Origin: Mikania micrantha
Lineage: Eukaryota; Streptophyta; Magnoliopsida; Asterales; Asteraceae
DNA length: 64,000 bases
NCBI GenBank assembly: GCA_009363875.1
Contig: CM018689.1
Coordinates: forward strand, 1,650,501-1,714,500
Reading direction: 5' to 3'
Position 1 is the stretch's first letter; each line of letters begins with the position of its first letter. Both the position numbers and the translations under genes were made by a program. The notes beneath the pieces are model-generated. The model saw nothing but the letters and a program-made list of their open reading frames with translations. It was not told the origin of the DNA and did not search any database. Shown one piece after another: positions 35,341 through 46,140 of this stretch.

Positions 35341-36169
35341 GTATGATAATGCAGTTCTTTTTGGGATATCTTATGTACAGACGAATAGGTTGTTAGTGTG
35401 TGATGTGGATGGGAAGTTTTGATTGGAAAATGGATTCCCGGTAGTTAGTGTTAATGTATCGTTTCCGATAGTTCTTGTATTAAAAACTTTGTAATGTATA
35501 AAACTATGGTAGTGTAATAACATGGGTGTTTTTGTATATCTGTCTGTGTAGTGAACTATAATTAATTCTTCTGTGTGAGAACATAATTGTATATGAGTGG
35601 ATCAATATGAGAACATGTCGAACTAAAATATATATTTCGCTGAAATACAGTACGGGAACAATACTGTATGCGAATATATTGAATTAAAAACATATATTTC
35701 GCTGAAATACAGTACGGGAGCAATACTGTATGCGAACATATCTGTTATTAAAGTACAGTACGAGAGCCATACTGTACGAGAACATGTCTGAACTGAGAAC
35801 ATATCTAATTGTGAACATATCTATTGTTTGTATGAAAAATTAGTGCATAAACTGAGAACATATCAGAGAACTTGTGTGAGAACATATCCTAGTCCAGTAT
35901 AAACATATCTCTAAAAACATGTGTTGCAATGCAATGAGCTGGGCAAGACTCTAACATGTTTTTGAAATAATAAGACTAAGTATAACTACGAACATTTATG
36001 TGATCTGTGTGTAATGCGAACATGCCTGGACTAAATTCATTTAGTTATACTGTATTAGTTATAATCACATTTCAATACAAATTTTCAGTGTGACTGAATA
36101 TGATTGTATTTATGTGATAGAACGGGTTATATCTTTAATGTTCTTAAACTGACCTGAGTTTGTCTGCTT
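35341..36169 (+). repeat. Element A spacer with three repeated hairpins
   Basis: No ORF. TACAGTA and TACTGTA form inverted pairs at 35646-35668, 35708-35730 and 35754-35776, each with a 9-base loop starting CGGGA or CGAGA. The first two sit in a 62-base repeated unit with TTTCGCTGAAA. The word GAACAT recurs throughout. An acceptor-like CTGCTTGTGAGCAG closes the spacer at 36177. Confidence 0.65.
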
Positions 36170-36181
36170 GTGAGCAGATTA

Positions 36182-37495
36182 GTGGCTCCTAAAAGAGGTC
36201 GACCAGCTAAGAAAGCTGCTCAGAACATTACAAACCCTGAACAAAATCAAGTCCCGCCTGTGAATGTTGAATCGAATCCGGAACCGCCTGTTAATCCGAA
36301 AGTGAACGTAGTTCCACCTGGAAACTTGGAAACAAATACTGCTCCACCAGTGAACCCTGGAGCAAGCACTGTTCCACCTGCTGGTACAAGCGGATATGAA
36401 ACAAATGAGGCTATGATAGCACGAATTGTGCGTGAACAATTATCTGCTTGTGGTGTTCTGACTCAACACCAACCACATATCACTGCAGGTTCTGGTGGGG
36501 AACACGATCATGCTGAACATAATGCTACTGGTAGTCACGTCGAAACTCATACTACCACCGGTGCAACAACCACGAAAACAACTGTTCCTGATCCACCACA
36601 GCAAGAGTGTACATATAAGTACTTTGCTTCTTGCAACCCTCCTACTTTTACAGGCAAGGAAGGAGCGGCTGTTCTTTTAAGGTGGATCGAGGAAATGGAA
36701 ACCAAAATCAAAATCAGTCAGTGTTTGGAGGAGCATAAGGTGTCTTATGCTGCCTGTTCTCTGAAAGACTTAGCTTTGACCTGGTGGAATACCCAGGCCA
36801 AGACTTTGGGTTCAGCTACAGTTGATTCAGTGGGCTGGAATGATTTCAAAACCCTGATTAGATCAGAGTACTGCCCAATCACTGAAATTCAAAAACTCCA
36901 GGAGGAATTCTGGAATCACTCTATGATCGGTGCTGATTGTCTGGCTTACACCGATCGGTTTCACGAACTTACTTGCTTACTTCCCGATATGTTTCCTACG
37001 GAAGCAGCTTTAATCGAGAAGTACATTAAGGGTTTGATTCCCCAGATTCGGGGAATGGTGACTGCTGCTGAGCCTACAACTCTGAAACATACAATTCTTT
37101 TGACCACTAAGCTTACTAATGAGGCGGTAAGGAGTGGTACTCTGTCTTTGAAACCTCAGACGGCTTACAGCCGTAGTGATTTCGGTACCTCAAATGTGTC
37201 GAAAGGTACCAAACGAAAGTGGTTTGGCAAAACCAAGGCTAAGGCTCCGGCTCAGATCACCCAGAGCAAGCCAACTGTGAAAAACTATGGTGCTGCTATT
37301 CCTGAGAGGAAAGCTTATACTGGGCAGGCGCCCAAATGCAATAAGTGTCCACTCCATCACACGGGACCATGTCCTGTTTGTCTGAACTGTAACCGAGTTG
37401 GACATTATGCTAAATATTGCAACTTTCCTGCTCAACCACAAAATCAAGCACCACGACAAACCAATCAAACCAACCGGTCATGCTACAAATGTTGA
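36182..37495 (+). pseudogene. Element A gag
   Basis: The expected start is a GTG at 36182-36184 just after the acceptor-like GAGCAG. The residues after it (APKRGRPAKK) look like a normal basic gag N-terminus, so the ATG seems lost to one base change. A Pro/Asn-rich repeat region follows, then the gag domain (CTYKYFASCNPPTF, LTWWN). The first knuckles CNKCPLHHTGPC and CLNCNRVGHYAKYC are intact. The second canonical knuckle is cut by TGA at 37493-37495 directly after CYKC. A further one-base deletion near 37560 moves the frame before the protease. Nonfunctional. Confidence 0.88.
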
Positions 37496-40400
37496 AGCCC
37501 TGACCATCTCATACGAAACTGTCCAAACAATAACACCAATCCGGGAACTGAAGCTAGGGGAGAGTTTTCAGATTGGTGCAACCGAGGCGAGACATGATGC
37601 AAACATTGTTACTGGTACGTTCCTTCTTAATAATCTTTACGCATCAGTTCTCTTTGACACAGGAGCAGATAAGAGCTTTATCTCTCCTGAATTTGCATCA
37701 TTAATTTCATTGCCTACAGTAGATCTAGAAACTCCTTATGTTATTGAACTTGCTAACGGCAAGTTGATGATCAAAAACAGTGTTATTCAAGGATGTTCCT
37801 TGAATTTGAAAGATCATCTTTTCAATATCAATTTACTTCCTATTGAGCTTGGGAGCTTTGATGTCGTTGTTGGTATGGACTGGCTTTCTGATAACCAAGC
37901 GGAAGTTGTGTGTCAAAACAAAATGATCCGTATTCCATTACCTAACGGTAATACACTGATAGTTCAAGGAGAACAAGCCGGTAGAAAACTTGGTATCATA
38001 TCTTGTATGCGAGCTCAGAAATTCTTAAGGAAAGGCTGTTATGCTTTTCTGGCACACGTGACTGAGCACAATTCGTCACCCACACGAATCATAGACATCC
38101 CAGTAGTCAAAGATTTTCCTGAAGTATTTCCTGAGGATATCTCAGGATTACCCCCAGTGAGACAAGTCGAATTTCGGATTGACTTGATTCCAGGTGCAGC
38201 ACCTGTTGCAAAAGCCCCGTATCGGCTTGCACCATCCGAAATGCAAGAACTTTCAGGTCAATTGCAAGAGCTGTTAGACAAAGGTTTTATCAGACCTAGT
38301 TTCTCACCCTGGGGAGCACCAATTCTTTTTGTGAAAAAGAAGGATGGTTCATTCAGAATGTGTATTGACTATCGGGAACTCAATAAACTGACAATCAAAA
38401 ACCGTTATCCACTACCTCGTATCGATGATCTGTTTGATCAACTACAAGGTGCTACTTACTTCTCAAAAATCGATTTAAGATCCGGATACCATCAGTTGCG
38501 TATTCAAGATGATGACGTTCCAAAAACTGCTTTCCGAACCCGATACGGACATTACGAATTTCTAGTAATGCCGTTTGGCTTAACAAATGCACCAGCAGTT
38601 TTTATGGATCTAATGAATCGAGTATGTAGACCTTATCTGGATAAATTTGTGATTGTATTTATTGATGATATTCTCATTTATTCTCGAAACCAACAAGAAC
38701 ATGCTCAACACTTGAAGTTAATCCTAGAACTTTTGGCTCATGAGAAATTATATGCCAAGTTCTCCAAGTGTGAGTTCTGGTTACGAGAAGTTCAATTTCT
38801 CGGGCATGTAGTGAATCAAAACGGTATTCAAGTGGATCCCAGTAAGATTCAAGCGGTGAAACAGTGGGAGACACCACGAACCCCGACTGAAATACGTCAA
38901 TTCTTGGGGTTGGCAGGTTATTATCGCCGGTTTATCAACAACTTTTCAAAGATAGCCTTGCCACTCACCACATTGACCCAAAAGAGTCAACCGTTTATAT
39001 GGGATTCTCAACAGGAGGAGGCGTTCCAACTGTTGAAACACAAACTCTGCAACGCACCTATCTTGGCATTACAGGAAGGTACTGATAATTTCACAGTAAA
39101 CTGTGATGCTTCTCGTCAAGGGCTTGGGTGTGTTCTAATGCAGAAGGATAAGGTAATTGCTTACGCTTCTCGACAACTGAAAGTACATGAGAGAAACTAT
39201 ACCACACATGATCTAGAACTTGGTGCAGTGGTGTTTGCACTCAAGATTTGGAGACATTATTTATACGGAACTAAATGTATTATATACACTGATCACAAAA
39301 GCCTCCAACACATTCTAGATCAGAAAATGTTGAACATGCGACAGAGGCGATGGGTTGAACTTCTAAACGACTATGACTGTGAAATTCGTTATCACCCAGG
39401 TAAAGCGAATGTCGTAGCCGATGCCTTAAGTCGCAAGGAACGAGTTAAACCTTTACGTGTGAAAGCGTTAGGTATGACTATTCAAACCAGTCTGATTCCT
39501 CAGATCAAAGAAGCTCAGCAACAAGCTTTACAAGCAACGAACTATTCTGCTGAGGGACTGAGGGGATTAGACAAGAAACTTGATACCAAAAATGATGGAC
39601 TGTTGTATTTCAAAGACAGAATGTGGGTTCCTTTATTCGGTAACTTTAGAACCATCATCTTGGATGAGGCGCACAAATCCAGGTATTCTATTCATCCAGG
39701 TGCTGATAAAATGTATAAAGATCTTAAAGACTTTTACTGGTGGCCTGGAATGAAGAAACACATAGCTGAATACGTGGATCGATGTTTAACATGTCTCAAA
39801 GTTAAGGCTGAACATCAACGACCTTCTGGGTTATTACAACAACCAGAGATTCCCATGTGGAAATGGGATCAGATCTCTATGGATTTCATCACTAAATTAA
39901 CCAGAACCTCACGTAATCATGACTCTATATAGGTTATCGTTGATCGCCTTACAAAATCTGCGCATTTCTTACCCATCCGAGAAGATTATTCTATGGATCG
40001 ACTCGCTAAACTCTATGTTAATGAGATTGTATCTCGACACGGAGTACCGATCTTTATCATCTCTGACAGAGATATTCGATTTATGTCACGATTTTGGCAA
40101 ACTCTTCAGAATGCTCTGGGCACACAAATCAATATGAGCACAGCTTATCATCCACAAACGGACAGGCAAACTGAATGAACGAATCAAACTCTTGAAGACA
40201 TGCTCAGAAGCTGTGTGATTGATTTTGGAGGTAGTTGGGATATCCATCTTCCACTTGTTGAATTTTCCTACAATAACAGCTACCATACCAGTATTCAATG
40301 CGCTCCATTCGAAGCACTTTATGGACGCAAGTGTAGATCACCGATCTGTTGGTCAGAGGTAGGTGAGAATCAAATCATAGGCCCAGAATTCATTCAGGAA

Positions 40401-40919
40401 ACAACTGATAAGATAGCACTCATTCAGGAACGAATCAAAGTTGCTCGCGATCGTCAAAAGAGTTATGCTGATAATCGTCATAGACCGTTAGAATTCCAAA
40501 TAGGTGATCGAGTAATGTTGAAAGTATCACCTTGGAAAGGCATTTTCAGATTCGGGAAGAGAGGTAAACTTTCACCAAGATTTGTAGGGCCATTCAAAAT
40601 TCTTGAACGAATTGGATCAGTAGCCTACAGACTTGAGTTACCTCATGAACTCAGTAATATTCACGATGTTTTTCACGTATCCAATCTGAAGAAGTGGCTG
40701 ACAGATAAATCATTGATCGTACCTCTAGAAGAGATTCATATTGATGAAAAACTTCAGTTCAGTGAAGAACCAGTAGAGGTAATGGATCGAGAAATGAAAG
40801 TGCTGAAACGTAGCCGCATACCAATCGTTAAAGTGCGATGGAACTCGCAACGTGGACCCGAATATACTTGGGAACGTGAAGATCAAATGAAATCAAATTA
40901 TCCACATTTATTCTCATAA
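37496..40919 (+). pseudogene. Element A pol
   Basis: After the frameshift near 37560 the protease (LFDTGADKSFIS, Asp codon at 37656), reverse transcriptase (FVKKKDG, FIDDIL near 38658) and RNase H read open. In the integrase a TAG at 39930-39932 stands for a conserved Trp, and a TGA near 40176 for a conserved Arg in the SERTIQTLED block. The C-terminal part (40200-40919) is open and carries GDRVMLKVSPWKG and the chromodomain-like VRWNSQRGPEYTWERED, ending at TAA 40917-40919. The start, gag stop, deletion and two integrase stops agree with its being the oldest element. Confidence 0.9.
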
Positions 40920-40946
40920 ATAATTGTCATACAGTAAGTCTTCACT

Positions 40947-40982
40947 AAATTTCGGGACGAAATTTCTCTAACAGGAGGAGAC
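40947..40982 (+). promoter_or_regulatory. Element A stem-loop and polypurine tract
   Basis: AAATTTCGGGACGAAATTT (40947-40965) is a perfect 8-base-pair hairpin with loop GGA. The purine tract AGGAGGAGA (40973-40981) abuts the LTR. Confidence 0.85.
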
Positions 40983-43038
40983 TGTGACAGTTGCGTACGA
41001 AAAATTCGGCGTTAATGACGTGAGCACATTTGGTCGTGCTTGAAATCCACGATGATTTAGCAATTTTAATTATTACAAATTGATAGTATGTGAAAAATGA
41101 TGAACGTGAGCTAAAACTGTGCGAAAAATGGAGTTCGTATACTCCCGGAATCGCGAAACGAAGATTAACTCAAAAATTGGAAGAAATCCCGTGGGGCGGT
41201 ACGCCCCGGGCCATGCACCCAGTTGGGGCGATGCGCCCGGGATCACTATGTCGGCAAAATTGCTTAAATTCGAGCAGATGGCTTCCAGAAGTTAATTTTT
41301 CTTCTGCTTCGACCATAAGCGACCTCCAGACGAAGAAAATCAACTTTTTATCATCCTAACTCCATTTTTGAACCATCAGAAGCCATAAATCGCACCAACA
41401 ATCATATCTGCAAGTCCCGATCGCTGTTTTATCCGCAGAAATCCGTCAGATCAGGTAACGGTTCATTTTAACCATCTAGTTGATTTTGATTGATTAGATC
41501 TTGTTTTTGAACGTAATGAGATAGTTAGGATTGTTGATTATTGCCTAGATGATGGCTAGGATTGATTATAAATGAAGAACATGATGTTTTAACGGTTAAA
41601 TCCTTGTTTTGATCCGTTGTAATGCCCGGTTTGCATGAAATCATACCCATGATTATAATGGTTTAAACCATTTGATTATGACAATGTAGGAGATTAGTTT
41701 TATTAATCTTTGAAATGCAAAGGTTAAATCTAAGTGTTTCAAACTAATCACAATCATTAACATACTCATTGGAACAATTATCTGACGCTTATGATAACAG
41801 TCAGATTAGTATGTTAAACATGGTTATTACACCTATCCTAATGTTACATTGTGATATTTTCTTGATATTTGGGTAATCAATAACAAGGATTGATCATTCC
41901 TAAGCCATTAAACTATCTAGAAACTGTTATAGTATCATAATCAACAACATTAACTATTTGATTTAATCCGAGATTATTCTGATTAATCAAGAGGGTCATC
42001 AACCTTGTATTAGAAATCTAATGCAATGTAGGTTCCTACATTATCATACATTGTATGATATAATACTAAATTAACCAATTAAATATTTAATATCGGGTTG
42101 ATGACTTGTAAAGCAATGTCTTTGACATTGAACGTTCAGAAGGATCTAATCAGTAAACTAGAACATAAATAACTTATTAAATATAACTAAATGCAGAATC
42201 ATCTCTTTGTTGTTAGCTTTGAGATATTTTGCTACCTTTATATCATCAGGTGAGTTTCGTACAACCCCTTTTCTTTTAATATTTTATAAACATCGGGGTA
42301 ACTCTGTAAACTGTTGTCTGAACATATGATATGCATCAATGATATCTGTGTGATTTCATGTGACTTTTGTGGGATTTCATGGGATTTTGCCTGTAGAACT
42401 GAACTCTATCATGGAACTAAAAGTCCTCATTCTTGAACTGTATCTAGTGAACCCATGTGTGGCCGAACAGAAAACAATGATAGTACTATTGGTTGACACC
42501 CCATTCGCTGGGAGGATTGCATCTCCCCTTGTGTGAATGTTTGTTATCTGTTTCATGAACTTCTTAACGGTATGATAGACATTAAAACAATGAGGCACTA
42601 AGATATGTACCGACGGGTAATATCTTGAGAACAGAACTAGACGTCCGAAAGGAACTAGATACGGGTCCCATGGTTATCCAGAACTGAACTTTTGAGAACA
42701 TGCTTATCATATCATATTGTTTTAAATTGAACTGTCGAACTCACCAGCTTTGAGCTGACGTTTCAAACTCAAACCTTTTTGCAGGGAACAGTAATAGCCG
42801 GTGAGGATGCACTTTTGGGATATTTGCAATTGAATAAATATAATTTGTAATTAAATAGACTTAGATGTAATGTGATTGTGATTGAGACATCCTTGTAATG
42901 TATTTACTTTAAGTTAATCTGTGTGCTTGTGATATCGGTTCAAGTAAGTCACCCCTCACCTCTGAGACATCACCACTACGCTTCCGCAACCAGTTCAGTG
43001 ACATCATGCACGAGGTGACGAGGGGTGGGGGTGTGACA
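40983..43038 (+). repeat. Element A 3' LTR (2056 bp)
   Basis: TGTGACAG to TGTGACA, colinear with 7247-9303. About 46 differences by my count, denser in the first 330 bases. Intron-like module at 42250-42784. Confidence 0.95.
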
Positions 43039-43093
43039 CTATTGACGAGATTCAAAGAATTAATTAGACTTATAAGTCTAAGTGCATTCTTTG

Positions 43094-43465
43094 TAGGGGT
43101 GTTCAAAAAATCCGAAATCCGAACCATATCCGAAACCTGAAAAACCGATCCGAATTAAAGATACGGATATTCGTATAGATTCGGATCGGATATCCGTTCT
43201 CCGAATTCGGATCGGTTCGGATATCGGATATACAAAATCCTGTTTATTCGGATCGGATATCCGAATTCAATCCGAATAACCTGAATAAACCCAGTTTTTT
43301 CGGGTTGTTCGGATTATTCGGATGAAAAAATATATTTCTTCGGGTTTTTCGGATCGGATAGAAAATTTCCGATTTCGGATCGGGTTTCGGATAAGGTATT
43401 AAAATTTTCAAATCCGAACAACCCGATTCGAATAAACCGTTATCTGACCCGATGAACACCCCTAA
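43094..43465. mobile_element. hAT-type MITE (372 bp)
   Basis: Perfect 12-base terminal inverted repeats, TAGGGGTGTTCA and TGAACACCCCTA. Flanking 8-base duplication ATTCTTTG / ATTCTTCG (43086-43093, 43466-43473) with one mismatch. The interior is filled with CGGAT / ATCCGA words and GGATATCC palindromes. Non-coding. Confidence 0.85.
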
Positions 43466-43473
43466 TTCTTCGT

Positions 43474-43811
43474 AGTGACAATTATCTTGCAAGACGTAAG
43501 AAAGGGGTCAAGAAGTTTAGAACCCTAAAGTCTAGTGTGTGCATATTAGGTATCCTAAACTAGGTTCAAAGGATTGACCTATCAAGTAACTAGTCAAGTA
43601 GCACAAAGTAGTCAAATAATATATCATTGTAACTATAGAGTTCAAACTTAGAGGTCATAACCTAGTATGGCAACTATAAAGTTCAAACTTAGAGTTCATG
43701 GTCTAACATAACAACTATAGAGTTCAACTAAGGCATCCTATGGTTATAGTCTAGGTCATTTATTCTTAATTAATAACCTAATTCTCTATAACCCAGGCTA
43801 TGATACCAATC
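43474..43811 (-). mobile_element. Leader of a minus-strand gypsy element, with primer-binding site
   Basis: On the minus strand TGGTATCATAGCC (43796-43808), three bases after the LTR, is a primer-binding site with one change. It is followed by GGGTTATAGAGAATT and CTAGACTATAAC (43743-43754), the conserved leader motifs seen in A, B and C. The plus-strand unit GTTCAAACTTAGAG recurs near 43650 and 43690. The rest of this element is missing or lies beyond the hAT MITE and element A. Confidence 0.75.
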
Positions 43812-46135
43812 TGTAACACCCCGATCAATGGCGGAATTATCGAGGCATTCACAAAGTGTAGATTTTTCAAAAGCACAATGTTTATATTATAACTAAATCA
43901 AACATTCCATCAACAAAGATTCAAGCTTAAGATTCAAATAAAACTCAAACAATCATAATCCATTACATCAAACTTAAACAAGTCTCAAATTCTAACTAAA
44001 CAATAAAAAAAAAAACTAAATAGATAATTCCAGCTTCTAGCAAGCCTTATGTATCATTTCCACCTGAAACATATTTAAACAAAAGGTCAACTATAAAGTT
44101 GGTGAGCTTCACAGGTTTTAAGCACATACACCAAAAATAGTTGGATAAAACGATATATGTTACGTGTGAAATCATGGCATAATGAACATAACTGATGTGT
44201 TTGTTATATATATAGAAATAATGGTTCAACACTACCGAGTAATAATTCGAAATAACCTAAACCGACTACACACTACAGGCAAGGGTACCTGACGTATGAA
44301 GTATATCTAAGGAAACTTCGGATATCAAACCTAAGGGCACGGAATCAACTAATAAACCCTAACTGTAAACCTAACAAAATGAGAAACTTACTAAATTTAG
44401 AAAACGGAATTGGTTTTACGAAAATGAATTTAGATAATTAAAGAACATAAGAAACTTAAATGAATCAACTCAAGAAAACAAAAAGTAGAAAACCATATAT
44501 GAATGAAGTTCTACCCAAACTAGGAATCTTAAAGGAATCTAACAACTATTGGGAATGTCTGACTGAATGATACTGGATCTAATGATACAACCTACTCGGG
44601 AACTTAAGGAATGCTAGATCTCATGTTCAGACGCTCCAACACTTAGAAAGATCCTAATGGTTGTGTAAAGCTTACCGGAATGTAAGAAAGGATCATCGAG
44701 TCAGTGTCTCCAAATTGGCAATGCTTAAGATTTCCGTGGTTGAATAACCAGGTCGATCTCAACAACCACAATGTACCAACGCAAAAATGAATCGATCTAA
44801 TTAAGATTAACTATGAATATGACATACGTGGCATAAACAATAATCAAAGAACCCAATGATCATGCGAATTACCCGAAAAACTTGTTTAAACCACAATACC
44901 CAACACCTTATTACTTGATTAGCCTCTAAGGTGGTTATCCCACTGATTATAATCTGATTATATGATGTTCTTATGATTTATTAGGATTAACCAAATCACA
45001 ATTCGGTTAAAAACCAATTTTTTACCCCAAAATCATGTGAAAATCGAGTTTTTATCGAAACTGATTCAAACCTTATTCACAAAATAGTTTAAACATACAA
45101 TTAGATCATTCACAATAGTCTAAAAGCATTCACAATCATTCGGAATCAGATTTAAATCAAAAACAAAGCTTCATTCAACCAACACAAACCCGAAAAACCG
45201 ATTTTACATCTGATAATCATCAGAAGTCTACGTAGAATTAAAAATCTAGCCAAGAATCATCATCCAAATATTCATAAACATGAAATCAGATCTAAACATG
45301 GTAGAAAATTCAAGAAAAAACTAAAACAAACAACGAACACACATAAACAAACCCAAAAAAGGCGTTCCGAGCACCTATATATGCAATCTGTGCCTCCCCC
45401 GAACGTCTGAATTCATCCCAAAGCTCTAAAATCTTCAAAAATATGTTTCTTCTTCGTTTCCCGCCATCTTCGGTTGATCAAAAATATTTTCATCAGTTCC
45501 GAGGTTAAATAGGTGAAATTAAGAAAAGGGGTCTCGATTTGGTTCATTGGCCGGCTCAAAAGGGTTCAAAATGCCCGGGTCAATGGTCGGTCAACGCGGT
45601 CAACAGGCGCGGGTCACATGTGTGGAAAAATGTGTTTGGCGCGGGTCAGGCGGGTACCGGATCCTGAGAGTGGGTCCTGCAGTTTTTTAGGGCTTACGTG
45701 GCGTGACCAGGGGCTGCCAGGTGTCCCAGACACCTCTAACTTTCAGAATTTGTAATTTACCCATGGACTTGCTGAAACTCCTTTTTAAGATCCGAAAGTT
45801 CCTAAAATGCCATTTTGTTAACCTCGGAACCGATGAAAATTATATTTTAGCTTCCAAACTTCTTCAAAATTATTTTGGGCTTCGGTTTCTTCACAATTAC
45901 GAAAGTTTATTTCGCGAAACCTACAAAAGTGATATTAAAATTAAAAATACTTAAAATTACCTAAAAACTAAATAAAAATCTAATAAAATAAGATAAAATA
46001 CTATAAATTCAATACTAAAACGATGTGTAAATAACGACACATCTATAACATAAATGAATCATTAACTAAAATAGATCAACTAATGTTATCATATAATGTT
46101 TGACCAAGATTAGCATAGCAATGCTAGAATTAGGA
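43812..46135 (-). repeat. Minus-strand gypsy LTR (outer boundary not resolved)
   Basis: In element orientation it ends GGGGTGTTACA at 43812, before the primer-binding site, so this is a 5' LTR. An acceptor-like ATATGTTTCAG ends at 44064, preceded by CTCACCAAC and GTTGACCTTTTG as in the other families. A possible donor GTAAGC starts at 44675. The start of the LTR was not found; the solo LTR at 46141 may be inserted in it. No coding sequence is seen. Confidence 0.6.
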
Positions 46136-46140
46136 ACTAT

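Larger units (their letters stand above)
7247..43038 (+). mobile_element. Element A: complete but broken Ty3/gypsy element, hosts element B
   Basis: Outermost member of the triple nest. It is bounded by a perfect 5-base duplication CTATT (7242-7246 and 43039-43043). Order: 5' LTR, primer-binding site, leader ORF, gag, pol, polypurine tract, 3' LTR. Element B sits inside the leader ORF at 10208-35076; without B the element is about 10.9 kb. The two LTRs differ at about 46 of 2057 positions by my count (2.2 %), making it the oldest of the three. Gag, pol and leader ORF all carry disabling changes. The chromodomain-like C-terminus suggests a chromovirus of Tekay/Del type, but lineage needs a phylogeny. 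Confidence 0.95.
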
